Shown here in pieces: positions 1 to 9,075 of a stretch of DNA of 64,000 nt. This DNA comes from Cupriavidus taiwanensis (GTDB lineage: Bacteria > Pseudomonadota > Gammaproteobacteria > Burkholderiales > Burkholderiaceae). Each line of letters starts with the position of its first letter. Within the stretch, counting starts at the first letter, position 1. The notes below the pieces were generated by a model. That model was given only the letters and a program-made list of their open reading frames with translations. It had not been told where the DNA came from and searched no databases. The stretch covers positions 62,001-126,000 of the forward strand of contig NZ_LT976854.1 of assembly GCF_900249755.1 (NCBI RefSeq). The letters run 5' to 3'. The position numbers and the translations under genes were made by a program.

Positions 1-614
1 ATAGCGACGAGCTGCACTGGTTCGCCGAACAACTCGGCTACCACGGCGATTTCTGCGAGTTCAATGTGCTCGACGGACTGTGGACCTCGCGCGTGACCTC
101 GCACGTCGCGCTCAAGGACGTGCCGGCGCTGGTCACGCCGGAGCGCGTCGGCGGCGCGATCGACCTGATCGACCAGGCGCTGCGCCGCGCCGGCATGGCC
201 AGCCCGCGCATCGCCGTGTGCGGCCTGAACCCGCACAACGGCGACAACGGCGCCTTCGGCCGCGAAGAGATCGACGTGATCGCCCCGGCCGTGGCCGCGG
301 CGCGCGAGCGCGGCGTCAATGCGCAGGGCCCGTTCCCGGCCGACACCATCTTCCTGAAGGTGCAGGGCGGGCCGTTGCAGCGGCAGTTCGATGCCATCGT
401 CACCATGTACCACGACCAGGGCCAGATCGGCATCAAGCTGATGGGCTTCTCGCGCGGCGTGACGGTGCAGGGCGGGCTGCCGGTGCCCATCACCACGCCC
501 GCGCACGGCACCGCGTTCGACATTACGCAGCAGGGCCGCGCCGATCCGGGCGCCACGCTGCAGGCATTCCAGATCGCCTGCCGCATGGGTGCGCAACGGC
601 GCGCCACAGCCTAG
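1..614 (+). CDS. PdxA-family dehydrogenase, 3' part only (sugar-acid type, PdxA2-like)
   Basis: The open frame runs in from the left edge, so the N-terminus is missing; about 204 residues are visible. They match the C-terminal half of 4-hydroxythreonine-4-phosphate dehydrogenases: GLNPHNGDNGAFG, then GPFPADTIF, YHDQGQIGIK and the end motif ITTPAHGTAFDI, which carry the metal and phosphate-binding residues of the family. PdxA proteins oxidise a phosphorylated hydroxy acid with NAD and decarboxylate it. A catabolic PdxA2 role, on 4-phospho-threonate or -erythronate type substrates, is inferred because the next genes are sugar-acid dehydratases and a carrier rather than vitamin B6 genes. The missing upstream part could hold the DUF1537 kinase expected for such a pathway. 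Confidence 0.85.
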   Translation, partial: SDELHWFAEQLGYHGDFCEFNVLDGLWTSRVTSHVALKDVPALVTPERVGGAIDLIDQALRRAGMASPRIAVCGLNPHNGDNGAFGREEIDVIAPAVAAARERGVNAQGPFPADTIFLKVQGGPLQRQFDAIVTMYHDQGQIGIKLMGFSRGVTVQGGLPVPITTPAHGTAFDITQQGRADPGATLQAFQIACRMGAQRRATA

Positions 615-704
615 CCACCACCTTCGCCACACCAAATCCAGCAAGACCGCCCCCGGCGCGGCCGGGGAGCGTTCGCGCCAACGCATCGCCATCAGGAGCT
701 GAAC

Positions 705-1880
705 ATGAAGATCACCAACGTCCGCGCCCGCGTCTTTGAATGGAAGGGCAAGACCGTGCCGCCGCAGGCGCATTTCTGCACCAACGCCACCGACATCCTG
801 TTCGAGCGCGGCGACGCCATGGGCTCGTTCCGCTTCCATGGCTGGCTGGTGGTGGAAGTGGAAACCGACACCGGCCTGGTCGGCATCGGCAACTGCGCGC
901 TGGCGCCGCGCGTGGCCAAGCAGATCGTCGACCAGTACCTGGCACCGGTGGTGATCGGCCAGGATCCGTTCGACAACGAATACCTGTGGCAGAAGATGTA
1001 CCGCCGCACCCATGCGTGGGGTCGCAAGGGCATCGGCATGGCGGCGATCTCGGCGGTCGACATCGCGCTTTGGGACCTGATGGGCAAGGCGGTCGGCAAG
1101 CCGGTGTTCAAGCTGCTGGGCGGGCGCACCAAGGAGAAGATCTGGTGCTACGCGTCCAAGCTCTACAACAATGACGACCGTGATGCGTTCCTGGCCGAGG
1201 CGCAGCGCTATCTCGACCAGGGCTTCACCGCGATGAAGATGCGCTTCGGCTACGGCCCCAAGGACGGCCCCGCCGGCATGCAGAAGAACATCGAGCAGGT
1301 GCGCCTGCTGCGCGAACTGGTCGGCGACGGCGTCGACATCATGCTGGAGTGCTACATGGGCTGGACCCTGGAGTACGCGCGCCGCATGCTGCCGCGCCTG
1401 GCCGGGTTCAACCCGCGCTGGCTGGAAGAGCCGGTGATCGCCGACGATATCGAAGGCTATGTCGAACTGAAGAAGGCCAGCCCGTTCCCGATTTCCGGCG
1501 GCGAGCACGAGTTCACCTCGTACGGCTTCAAGGACCTGCTGGAGCGCCGCGCGGTGGACGTGATCCAGTACGACACCAACCGCGTGGGCGGCATCACCGC
1601 GGCGCAGAAGATCAATGCGATGGCGGAGGCGTGGTCGGTGCCGGTGATCCCGCACGCCGGGCAGATGCACAACTACCACCTGACCATGGCGTCGACCGCG
1701 TCGCCGATGGCAGAGTACTTCCCGGTGCACGACGTCGAAGTCGGCAACGAACTGTTCTATTACATCTTCAAGGGCGATCCCGCGCCGGACAACGGCTACC
1801 TGCAGCTTGACGACAACCTGCCGGGGCTGGGGCTGGAACTGAACGAGGCGTACTTCAACCAGTTCGACATCATCGGCTGA
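705..1880 (+). CDS. Mandelate racemase/muconate lactonizing enzyme family dehydratase, L-rhamnonate dehydratase-like
   Basis: This 391-residue protein belongs to the enolase superfamily. The capping domain covers about residues 1-130 and the barrel about 140-380. Likely Mg ligands are E215 (LECYMGW), E241 or E242 (WLEEPV) and E267 (GGEHEF). H317 in [11 protein letters not shown] would be the general acid/base, as in the rhamnonate dehydratase subgroup. The tail PGLGLELN also resembles RhmD. The family dehydrates aldonic acids to 2-keto-3-deoxy sugars. A Shine-Dalgarno (AGGAG) precedes the ATG. It follows the PdxA-like gene by 90 bp on the same strand and probably shares its transcript. The exact sugar acid cannot be read from sequence; lyxonate or altronate type acids are alternatives. 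Confidence 0.85.
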   Translation: MKITNVRARVFEWKGKTVPPQAHFCTNATDILFERGDAMGSFRFHGWLVVEVETDTGLVGIGNCALAPRVAKQIVDQYLAPVVIGQDPFDNEYLWQKMYRRTHAWGRKGIGMAAISAVDIALWDLMGKAVGKPVFKLLGGRTKEKIWCYASKLYNNDDRDAFLAEAQRYLDQGFTAMKMRFGYGPKDGPAGMQKNIEQVRLLRELVGDGVDIMLECYMGWTLEYARRMLPRLAGFNPRWLEEPVIADDIEGYVELKKASPFPISGGEHEFTSYGFKDLLERRAVDVIQYDTNRVGGITAAQKINAMAEAWSVPVIPHAGQMHNYHLTMASTASPMAEYFPVHDVEVGNELFYYIFKGDPAPDNGYLQLDDNLPGLGLELNEAYFNQFDIIG

Positions 1881-1889
1881 GGCAAGCAA

Positions 1890-1913
1890 AGGCGCCGGTT
1901 CAGGCCGGCGCCT
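1890..1913. terminator. Hairpin between convergent genes
   Basis: A perfect 9-bp stem (AGGCGCCGG pairing with CCGGCGCCT, 6-nt loop) sits exactly where the dehydratase gene and the LysR gene converge, and it overlaps the last codons of the LysR gene. There is no clear T-run, so intrinsic termination is an inference. Confidence 0.4.
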
Positions 1914-2883
1914 GCCCGCCATAGATGGACTGCGCGGTCTCGCGCAGCGCGTCGGCCACCAGCAATGCGCCGGGCGACATCAACCGGTCGGTCGGCGTGA
2001 TCAGGCCGAAGTCGTCCATATGGCAGGGCATCGCCATCGGCAAAATCTCCACCATGCCGAACGCGGCGTAATACTGCGCCACGTCGGCGGTCAGCACCGC
2101 GATCATGTCCGATTGCGTCACCATGCGCGTCAGGAACAGCAGCGCGGCGGTCTCCACTACGTTGACCGGCGGCGCCAGGCTGGCGCGCTGGAACATCAGT
2201 TCGAAGCGGTGGCGCAGCACGGTGCCCGCCGGCGGGATCAGCCACGCGGCCTCGGTGGTGTCGGCCAGCGACAGGCCCTGCGCCGACAGCATCGGGTGGC
2301 CCGGCCTGACCACTGCGCACACCGGCTCTTCCGACATCGGCGCATAGCGCAGCCGCCCCTTGTCGTGCTCCGGAAACAGCCGCGCCACGACCATGTCCAG
2401 CTTTTCCTGCCCCAGCCGGTCGAGCAGCACATTGCTGTTGTCGATCTCGACCGACACCCGCAGGCCCGGATAGCGCGCCTTCACCTGCGCGATCGCCGCG
2501 GGCAGCAGCCGCACGCCGGGCGAGGTGATCGCCCCGATCGCCACATGGCCGAGCCGGCCGGCCTTCAGCGCCAATACCTCTTCACGCGCCTGGTTCAGGC
2601 TGCCGATCACCGCGCGCGCATGCCGGATCATCGCCCGTCCGTAGTCGGTCGGCGCCATGCCGCGCGGCAGGCGCTCGAACAGCGGCACCGACAACATCTC
2701 TTCCAGTTCCCGCAGCAGTTTCGACGCGGCCGGCTGCGTCATCGCCAGCCGTTCGGCGGCGCGATGGATGCTGCCTTCATCGGCGACCGCCAGCAGCAGC
2801 AACAATTGCCGGGTCTTGAGGCGGGTGTGGCTTTGCCAGAGCGGCGCGGCGTCAACGACAGGGACAGGGGTGGGGGTTTGCAT
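1900..2883 (-). CDS. LysR-type transcriptional regulator
   Basis: This 327-residue protein has the LysR winged helix-turn-helix at about residues 22-80 (GSIHRAAERLAMTQPAASKLLRELE as the recognition region, then LFERLPRG) and a periplasmic-binding-protein-like effector domain from about residue 105. It reads away from the IlvD/Edd dehydratase gene, with a 210-bp divergent gap containing a dyad. It most likely senses a sugar-acid intermediate and activates the flanking catabolic genes. The start used gives the canonical N-terminal length plus about 20 residues; an internal start is possible. The inducer is not predictable. Confidence 0.92.
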   Translation of the reverse strand: MQTPTPVPVVDAAPLWQSHTRLKTRQLLLLLAVADEGSIHRAAERLAMTQPAASKLLRELEEMLSVPLFERLPRGMAPTDYGRAMIRHARAVIGSLNQAREEVLALKAGRLGHVAIGAITSPGVRLLPAAIAQVKARYPGLRVSVEIDNSNVLLDRLGQEKLDMVVARLFPEHDKGRLRYAPMSEEPVCAVVRPGHPMLSAQGLSLADTTEAAWLIPPAGTVLRHRFELMFQRASLAPPVNVVETAALLFLTRMVTQSDMIAVLTADVAQYYAAFGMVEILPMAMPCHMDDFGLITPTDRLMSPGALLVADALRETAQSIYGGQAPA

Positions 2884-2901
2884 AAAAAACTAGGGTTAAT
2901 A

Positions 2902-2928
2902 CCAATGCCAGAATCGATATGGCAATGG
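2902..2928. promoter_or_regulatory. Imperfect dyad, probable LysR-regulator operator
   Basis: CCAATGCCA (2902-2910) and TGGCAATGG (2920-2928) form a 9-bp inverted repeat with one mismatch and a 9-nt spacer, 18 bp upstream of the LysR gene start. LysR-type activators usually bind such interrupted dyads in the divergent promoter. Function is inferred from position. Confidence 0.45.
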
Positions 2929-3093
2929 CCGAACTCTTCATTAGTAGCATATCGGCAAGCTGCATACACTGCGTCCGACAAAACAAAAACGACCGGAGAC
3001 AGCGTGGCGCCGCGCCGCCATGACGCAACGCCGCTGGATCCGTCGTCCCTGCCATTCCGCCGCCCGCCCGGGCGGCCCTGCACCAGGAACAAC

Positions 3094-4839
3094 ATGTCGG
3101 ATTCCAACGACAAGCAACGCAAGCCGCTGCGCTCGACCGCGTGGTTCGGCACCGCCGACAAGAACGGCTTCATGTACCGCAGCTGGATGAAGAACCAGGG
3201 CATCCCCGACCATGCCTTCGACGGGCGCCCGGTGATCGGCATCTGCAATACGTGGTCGGAGCTGACCCCGTGCAACGCGCATTTCCGCAAGCTGGCCGAG
3301 CACGTCAAGCGCGGCGTGTATGAAGCCGGCGGCTTCCCGGTCGAATTCCCGGTGTTTTCCAACGGCGAATCCAACCTGCGCCCGACCGCGATGCTGACGC
3401 GCAACCTGGCGGCGATGGATGTCGAGGAGGCGATCCGCGGCAACCCTATCGACGCGGTGGTGCTGCTGACCGGCTGCGACAAGACCACGCCCGCGCTGCT
3501 GATGGGCGCGGCCAGCTGCGATGTGCCGGCCATCGTCGTCACCGGCGGGCCGATGCTCAACGGCAAGCTCGACGGCAAGGACATCGGCTCGGGCACCGCG
3601 GTGTGGCAGCTGCATGAATCGCTCAAGGCGGGCGAGATCAACCTGCACCAGTTCCTGTCGGCAGAGGCCGGCATGTCGCGCTCGGCCGGCACCTGCAACA
3701 CCATGGGCACGGCTTCGACCATGGCCTGCATGGCCGAGGCGCTCGGCACCTCGCTGCCGCACAATGCCGCGATTCCCGCGGTCGACTCGCGCCGCTACGT
3801 GCTGGCCCACATGTCCGGCATCCGCATCGTCGAGATGGCGCGCGAGGACCTGACGCTGGCGAAGATCCTGACGCGCCAGGCGTTCGAGAACGCGATCCGC
3901 GTCAATGCCGCGATCGGCGGCTCGACCAACGCGGTGATCCACCTGAAGGCGATCGCGGGCCGCATCGGTGTGCCGCTGGAGCTGGAAGACTGGAGCAAGG
4001 TGGGGCGCGACACGCCGACCATCGTCGACCTGATGCCGTCGGGCCGCTTCCTGATGGAGGAGTTCTATTACGCGGGCGGCCTGCCGGCGGTGCTGCGCCG
4101 CCTGGGCGAGGCCGGGCTGCTGCCGCACCCCGGCGCGCTGACCGTCAACGGCAAGGCGATCTGGGACAACGTGAGGGACGCGCCGATCACCAACGATGAA
4201 GTCATCCGCCCGCTGGACCAGCCGCTGATCCGCGACGGCAGCATCCGCATCCTGCGCGGCAACCTGTCGCCGCGCGGCGCGGTGCTCAAGCCTTCGGCGG
4301 CGACGCCGAAGCTGCTGCGCCACCGCGGCCGCGCGGTGGTGTTCGAGAACCTGGAGCATTACAAGGAGCGCATCGTCGATGAAGCGCTCGACGTCGACGA
4401 GAACTCGGTGCTGGTGCTCAAGCGCTGCGGGCCGCGCGGCTACCCGGGCATGGCCGAGGTCGGCAACATGGGCCTGCCGCCCAAGCTGCTGCGCCAGGGC
4501 GTCAAGGACATGGTGCGGATTTCCGATGCGCGCATGAGCGGCACCGCCTACGGCACCGTGGTGCTGCACGTGGCGCCGGAAGCCGCCGCCGGCGGCCCGC
4601 TGGCAATCGTGCGCGACGGCGACTGGATCGAGCTCGACTGCGAGGCGGGGCGCCTGCACCTGGATATCGACGAAGCCGAGTTCGCGCGCCGCATGGCCGA
4701 CGTGCAGCCGCTGCAGGCACCCGCCGACGGCGGCTATCGCAAGCTCTACGTCAACCACGTACTGCAGGCGGACGAGGGCTGCGACCTCGACTTCCTGGTG
4801 GGCTGCCGCGGCCGCGAGGTGCCGCGCCACTCGCACTGA
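3094..4839 (+). CDS. IlvD/Edd-family dehydratase, L-arabinonate/sugar-acid dehydratase type
   Basis: This 581-residue enzyme belongs to the Fe-S dehydratase family that includes dihydroxy-acid, 6-phosphogluconate and aldonate dehydratases. Its length and the motifs NTWSELTPCN, TGCDKTTP and GTCNTMGTAST fit the arabinonate/xylonate branch. C60, C128 and C201 correspond to the three [2Fe-2S] ligands described for L-arabinonate dehydratase, and CGPRGYPGM lies near residue 445. The open frame extends about 1 kb upstream across the LysR gene, but the ATG at 3094 has an AGGAA ribosome site and the typical N-terminus. It is followed by the MFS gene. Substrate choice among pentonates and hexonates is uncertain. 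Confidence 0.9.
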   Translation: MSDSNDKQRKPLRSTAWFGTADKNGFMYRSWMKNQGIPDHAFDGRPVIGICNTWSELTPCNAHFRKLAEHVKRGVYEAGGFPVEFPVFSNGESNLRPTAMLTRNLAAMDVEEAIRGNPIDAVVLLTGCDKTTPALLMGAASCDVPAIVVTGGPMLNGKLDGKDIGSGTAVWQLHESLKAGEINLHQFLSAEAGMSRSAGTCNTMGTASTMACMAEALGTSLPHNAAIPAVDSRRYVLAHMSGIRIVEMAREDLTLAKILTRQAFENAIRVNAAIGGSTNAVIHLKAIAGRIGVPLELEDWSKVGRDTPTIVDLMPSGRFLMEEFYYAGGLPAVLRRLGEAGLLPHPGALTVNGKAIWDNVRDAPITNDEVIRPLDQPLIRDGSIRILRGNLSPRGAVLKPSAATPKLLRHRGRAVVFENLEHYKERIVDEALDVDENSVLVLKRCGPRGYPGMAEVGNMGLPPKLLRQGVKDMVRISDARMSGTAYGTVVLHVAPEAAAGGPLAIVRDGDWIELDCEAGRLHLDIDEAEFARRMADVQPLQAPADGGYRKLYVNHVLQADEGCDLDFLVGCRGREVPRHSH

Positions 4840-4906
4840 ACCACGGCGCCGGCTGCCGCCGCGCAGCCGGCGCGATCCTGCCCGCCACAATAAGAGGAGA
4901 CTTGCC

Positions 4907-6250
4907 ATGCATGGCACCCAGACCGCACCGATGGAGCGCGCTGCCCCGACACAGGGTGAAGATTCACAAGCGATAGAAGAAGGCCGCATCATCGGCATGC
5001 TGGTGCGCCGGCTGATCCCGTTCCTCGCACTGATCTACGTGGTGGCGTATATCGACCGCTCGGTGGTCGGCTTCGCCAAGCTGCACATGAACGCGGCCAT
5101 CGGCATCAGCGATGCCGCGTACGGGCTCGGCGCGGGCCTGTTCTTCGTCGGCTACTTCCTGTGCGAAGTGCCGAGCAACCTGGCGCTGGAACGCTTCGGC
5201 GCGCGCCGCTGGTTTGCGCGCATCCTGTTCACCTGGGGCGTGATCACCATGGCGATGGCGTTCACGCAGGGCGCGCACAGCTTCTATGTGCTGCGCTTCC
5301 TGCTGGGCGCGGCCGAGGCCGGGCTGTATCCGGGCATCCTGTACTTCCTGACCAAGTGGTTCCCGATGCGGCATCGCGCGCGCATCATCGGCCTGCTGGT
5401 GCTGGCGCAGCCGATCGCGCTGATCATCACCGGACCGCTGGCCGGGCTGGTGCTGTCGACGCACGGCCTGTTCGGCATGAGCAACTGGCAGACGCTGTTC
5501 GTGCTGAGCGGCCTGCCCGCGGTGCTGCTGTGCCTGCCGACGCTGAAGCTGCTGCCGGAATCGCCGGCCAGCGCCAAGTGGCTGGCGCCGGCGGACCGCG
5601 CGTGGATCGAGCGCGAGCTCGCCGCCGACCAGGCCGCCTATGCGCTGAAAGCGCACGGCAATCCGCTGCAGGCGCTCAGGGACAAGCGCGTGCTGCTGCT
5701 GTCGCTGCTGTTCCTGCCGTTCCCGCTCAGCATCTACGGGCTGTCGCTGTGGCTGCCGACCATCATCAAGCAGTTCGGCGTCACCGATGCGATGACCGGC
5801 CTGCTGTCGGCGGTGCCCTACCTGTTCGCCGTGGTCGGGCTCTGGCTGGTGCCGCGCCATTCCGACCGCAAGCGCGAGCGCTACGGCCATATCGTGGTGG
5901 TGTCGGGCATGGCGGCGATCACCATGGCGCTGAGCGCATGGGTGCAGTCGCCGGCGCTGCAGTTCCTGTTTATCTGCCTGACCGCGTTCTCGATCTATTC
6001 GATCCAGGCGGTGGTGTGGGCGCTGCCCGGCGAATTCCTGACCGGCGCCAGCGCCGCGGTGGGCATCGCCACCATCAACTCGCTGGCCAACCTCGGCGGC
6101 TATTTCGGGCCGTATGGCATCGGCGTGATCAAGGATGCCACCGGCAGCCTCGCGGCCGGGCTGTACTTCCTGGCGGCGATGCTGCTGTTCGCGGTGCTGA
6201 TGGCCTTCGTCGTGCGCGCAGCGCTGCGCCCGGCGCCAGCGCGTGCCTGA
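4907..6250 (+). CDS. MFS transporter, anion:cation symporter (ACS) type
   Basis: This 447-residue integral membrane protein has about twelve hydrophobic segments. The N-terminal block VAYIDRSVVGFAKLHM and the loop-2 region SNLALERFGARRWFARI match ACS-family carriers for tartrate, phthalate and aldonates. It follows the IlvD/Edd gene by 67 bp and has a strong ribosome site (AGAGGAGA) before the ATG. Context makes it the uptake carrier for the sugar acid degraded by the neighbouring dehydratases; the substrate itself is inferred, not read. Confidence 0.88.
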   Translation: MHGTQTAPMERAAPTQGEDSQAIEEGRIIGMLVRRLIPFLALIYVVAYIDRSVVGFAKLHMNAAIGISDAAYGLGAGLFFVGYFLCEVPSNLALERFGARRWFARILFTWGVITMAMAFTQGAHSFYVLRFLLGAAEAGLYPGILYFLTKWFPMRHRARIIGLLVLAQPIALIITGPLAGLVLSTHGLFGMSNWQTLFVLSGLPAVLLCLPTLKLLPESPASAKWLAPADRAWIERELAADQAAYALKAHGNPLQALRDKRVLLLSLLFLPFPLSIYGLSLWLPTIIKQFGVTDAMTGLLSAVPYLFAVVGLWLVPRHSDRKRERYGHIVVVSGMAAITMALSAWVQSPALQFLFICLTAFSIYSIQAVVWALPGEFLTGASAAVGIATINSLANLGGYFGPYGIGVIKDATGSLAAGLYFLAAMLLFAVLMAFVVRAALRPAPARA

Positions 6251-6270
6251 CCGGGCCGCAGCGCAATGGA

Positions 6271-6507
6271 TCAGGGCCGCCGCTTCTTCCATTCATAGTC
6301 GGGCGGCGGATCGGCAGCGCCGGCGCGGCCGACCGAGTCGGGGTTTTCCGAGCACAGCGTGACAAAGCTGACCGGCTCGCCCGCGTGCTGGCGCTGGCGC
6401 AGCGCTTCGGTAAAGCGCAGCGCCTCGCGCATCGCGTCGCTGGGGAAGGACTGCGCGTGCGGACTGAGACCGGCGCCGTCCGCCTGCGACCAATAGACCA
6501 TGTACAT
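6271..6507 (-). CDS. Small conserved-looking hypothetical protein (78 aa)
   Basis: I do not recognise a named family. The ATG at 6507 is preceded by an excellent Shine-Dalgarno (AAGAGGAG, 6 nt away), which favours it over the longer 93-residue reading. The protein is soluble and starts MYMVYWSQADG, with an aromatic N-terminus, a helical middle (DAMREALRFTEALRQRQ) and a cysteine in FVTLCSENPDS. It converges on the MFS gene and is divergent from the lipoprotein hydrolase. No function is assigned. Confidence 0.6.
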   Translation of the reverse strand: MYMVYWSQADGAGLSPHAQSFPSDAMREALRFTEALRQRQHAGEPVSFVTLCSENPDSVGRAGAADPPPDYEWKKRRP

Positions 6508-6716
6508 AGGGCTCCTCTTCGTTGCGGGGCGTCGTTGGGCAAGGGCTTGCAACCTTCGTTCCCGCTTGTGTCACAAGCACCGGCGCGGCGCCGCGCTTTG
6601 CCGGCACGGGCCGGCAGCGGCACAATGGCAGCTTTGCTGCACCCGTCCTGCCCGATGCTGCGTGGATTGCCCCGCGCTGCCGGTTGCGGCACACCTGCTC
6701 CGTGGAGACGCTGCCC

Positions 6717-7850
6717 ATGCTGCCATGCCTTGCGCTCGTGATGTCACGCCCATCATGCCGGCCTCTTGCCGGCGCCGCCATTGCCCTTGCCGTGCTGGCG
6801 GGTTGCGCCAGCACGCCGGACCCGGCCGCCGCGGGCGGCCAGGCGGTAAGGACGGCGGCCCCGGCGCAATGGCAGCGTGTACACCTGGGCACTGGCGCGG
6901 GCTATGACTTTCCGGTCTACGCCAACCATCGGCTCGATGCCGACCTGTCGCGCATCCGCGAGGTGGTGTTCGTGCAGCATGGCCTGCAGCGCAACGGCGA
7001 CGATTACTATGCCGCCGGCGCGGCGTTGCTGAAAGCCAGCGGCCGCAGTCCGGACGAGGTGCTGCTGGTCGCGCCCAATTTTCCCGGCACGCCTGACCGG
7101 AACAAGGGCTTTACCGACATGCCGCACTGGTCGGTGCAGGGCTGGCTCAGTGGCGAGGATGCGGTCGAAGGCACGGTTCGCGTCAGCTCATTGCAGGTCC
7201 TGGATGACCTGCTTGCCTTCGTCACCGACAAGGCGCGCCTGCCGCAGGTGCGCAAGGTGACGGTGGCCGGCCACTCCGGCGGGGCGCAGATCGTGCACCG
7301 CTATGCGGTGCTCAACAACGTCGACGAGCGCATCCGCGCGGGCGGCATCGACCTGCGCTACGTCGTGGCCAATCCGTCGTCGTACCTGTATTTCACGCCG
7401 GAGCGGCCGGCTGGCGCCGACGGCAAGTCATTCGCGCCGTATGACACGGCCCGCTGCCCGGACTACGACAAATACCGCTACGGCATGCAGCACATGGTGT
7501 CGTATGCCAAAGGCACCGACGGCATGGCGCTGTACCGGCGCTATGCCGGTCGCCAGGTGACCTACCTGGCCGGCACCGAGGACAACGATCCCAACCACCG
7601 CGTGCTCGATAAATCGTGCGGCGCCGAGGCCGAGGGCCCGACGCGGCTGCAGCGCGCGCGCGGCTACCTGCGCTACGAGCGCTACCTGGCCCGCCCGGGC
7701 CTGGTCATGCGCCACCAGGCGTACGAAGTGGTGGGCGTGGGGCACGACCAGGCGCGCATGTTCGGTTCGCAGTGCGGGGCGAGGGCGGTGTTCGGCATGG
7801 CGGAGGCGGCCAATGCCGGCGGTGCCGCCTGCCGTGCGCCGCAACTCTGA
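6717..7850 (+). CDS. Lipoprotein with alpha/beta-hydrolase fold
   Basis: The protein has 377 residues. After a short basic start it shows a lipoprotein signal with lipobox LAGC (cleavage before the cysteine in LAVLAGCAST), so it is probably anchored to a membrane facing the periplasm. The body looks like an alpha/beta hydrolase. It has a nucleophile elbow GHSGGAQ in VTVAGHSGGAQIV, an upstream oxyanion-type stretch VFVQHGLQRNGDDYY, and a likely late histidine in VVGVGHDQARMF. The ATG at 6717 has GGAGA nearby; the ATG at 6741 would give a more compact signal peptide. The substrate is unknown. Confidence 0.72.
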   Translation: MLPCLALVMSRPSCRPLAGAAIALAVLAGCASTPDPAAAGGQAVRTAAPAQWQRVHLGTGAGYDFPVYANHRLDADLSRIREVVFVQHGLQRNGDDYYAAGAALLKASGRSPDEVLLVAPNFPGTPDRNKGFTDMPHWSVQGWLSGEDAVEGTVRVSSLQVLDDLLAFVTDKARLPQVRKVTVAGHSGGAQIVHRYAVLNNVDERIRAGGIDLRYVVANPSSYLYFTPERPAGADGKSFAPYDTARCPDYDKYRYGMQHMVSYAKGTDGMALYRRYAGRQVTYLAGTEDNDPNHRVLDKSCGAEAEGPTRLQRARGYLRYERYLARPGLVMRHQAYEVVGVGHDQARMFGSQCGARAVFGMAEAANAGGAACRAPQL

Positions 7851-7884
7851 GGCGAGGCGCTTCGATATCGACACGGCAAGAAAA

Positions 7885-7905
7885 AACCCGCGAAGATCGC
7901 GGGTT
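7885..7905 (-). terminator. Intrinsic terminator for the small minus-strand gene
   Basis: A perfect 9-bp stem (AACCCGCGA with TCGCGGGTT) closes on a 3-nt loop. It is flanked by a run of A on the plus strand, which is a U-run on the minus-strand transcript. It lies 60 bp after the end of the small gene at 7967-8188. Confidence 0.7.
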
Positions 7906-7966
7906 CAAGTCCCTGCCCGCAGGATCGGGCTCGGAGGAGACAACCACAGGAAAACGTGGCGCGGGA

Positions 7967-8188
7967 TCAGCTCAGGTTGTATTTGACGACCTGTTCCTCG
8001 ACGCCGACAAAACGCACCAGCTGGCGCAGGCCGCTGGGATATTCCTTGATATGGTGCCCGTCAGGCGTATCGGGCAGCCGGTAATAGACTGGGGCACTGT
8101 CGTGCACGGGCGCCACCAGGCCGAGCGGGCGCGGGTCGGCTTCCCAGGCCACATCGCGGTCTTCGGCAAGCAGGATTCTTCCGGTCAT
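7967..8188 (-). CDS. Small hypothetical protein (73 aa)
   Basis: The reading from ATG 8188 begins MTGRILLAEDRDVAWEAD and ends EEQVVKYNLS. GGAG lies about 11 nt before the ATG, and an intrinsic terminator follows the stop, so a discrete transcription unit is likely. The sequence is soluble, with two predicted beta-rich halves (APVYYRLPDT and RQLVRFVGVEE). I cannot assign it to a family. The upstream region to 8510 is relatively AT-rich and probably carries promoters for this gene and for the PadR gene. Confidence 0.55.
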   Translation of the reverse strand: MTGRILLAEDRDVAWEADPRPLGLVAPVHDSAPVYYRLPDTPDGHHIKEYPSGLRQLVRFVGVEEQVVKYNLS

Positions 8189-8510
8189 GGACACACTCCA
8201 AAGTTGCTGCATGGTGCGGCCGGGGGCGGATCGTTTTCGCTCGCACAGTTTCAATGTATGGAATGTATGGCATGGAGGACGGAAATGCCATTCAGCATTT
8301 TTTAATTCTGTCTGGCGAGAAATTTCTTAACTGACAAAATCGACGAATATATCGGTCGACGTCATATCCCGGTGCCTTGCCATGCATAGCGGCGCCGGGC
8401 CGGCATTGCGCTACCATAGCGCCAGCTTTTGAAAGTGCGGTGACCGGCGCGCCTGCCGGCACGCGGTGCTTGCCAAACCCATTCCGATAACCCGCGCCCA
8501 GCCCAGACGC
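8189..8510. other. Divergent intergenic region
   Basis: This 322-bp AT-richer stretch separates the 73-aa gene from the divergent PadR-type gene. PadR-family repressors normally autoregulate from such gaps, but I did not find a convincing long dyad. No gene was seen here. Confidence 0.4.
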
Positions 8511-9056
8511 ATGTCGACCCAGCACGCCCTGTTGATCTCCCTGATCGAAAAGCCCTCGTCCGGCTACGACCTGGCGCGGCGCTTCGACCGCTCCATCGGT
8601 TATTTCTGGCATGCCACGCACCAGCAGATCTATCGCGAACTGGGCCGCATGGCGGACAGCGGCTGGATTGCCGCCGATGAAAGCGAGGCGGCGGAAGGCG
8701 AGGCCGGGGCGGATCGCCGCAACCGCAAGAAGGTTTACCGGGTGTTGCCCGCGGGCCGCGACGAACTGGCGCGCTGGGTGCTGGCGCCGGGCGCGGGCCT
8801 GGACCAGCGCGAGGAAATCCTGGTCAAGCTGCGCGCCGATGCGGTGATCGGCCCGCTCGGCCTGGGCGACGAGATGCGGCGGCTGATCGCGCTGCACCGC
8901 GCCCGCCTCGAGACCTACCTGGCCATCGAGCGGCGCGATTTCTCGGCGCCGGACATGGACCGCGCGCAGCAACTGCGTTATGCGCTGCTGCAGCGCGGCA
9001 TCCGCTTCGAGTCCGACTGGGTGGCCTGGGGCGAGGCCCTGCTGCCGCTGCTGTAG
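8511..9056 (+). CDS. PadR-family transcriptional regulator
   Basis: This 181-residue protein has the PadR winged helix in its first 80 residues (HALLISLIEKPSSGYDLARRF, then HQQIYRELGRM and a wing ending KKVYRVLPAGRDEL). A helical C-terminal dimerisation domain follows (about residues 95-180). The start MSTQHALLIS at 8511 is the usual PadR start; the upstream in-frame ATG at 8466 would add 15 atypical residues. PadR proteins repress nearby detoxification or transport genes, but no such target is obvious beyond the convergent nitronate monooxygenase pair. Confidence 0.88.
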   Translation: MSTQHALLISLIEKPSSGYDLARRFDRSIGYFWHATHQQIYRELGRMADSGWIAADESEAAEGEAGADRRNRKKVYRVLPAGRDELARWVLAPGAGLDQREEILVKLRADAVIGPLGLGDEMRRLIALHRARLETYLAIERRDFSAPDMDRAQQLRYALLQRGIRFESDWVAWGEALLPLL

Positions 9057-9075
9057 CGGCCAGCAGGGGACTCGC

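Noticed and set aside
2020..3093. Upstream extension of the IlvD/Edd frame across the LysR gene
   Set aside because: It is the antisense shadow of the LysR gene, His/Arg-rich without family similarity; the real start is ATG 3094 with a ribosome site.
2941..4998. Long minus-strand frame opposite the IlvD/Edd dehydratase
   Set aside because: It arises from codon bias in high-GC DNA; the translation is His/Arg/Ala repeats with no domain.
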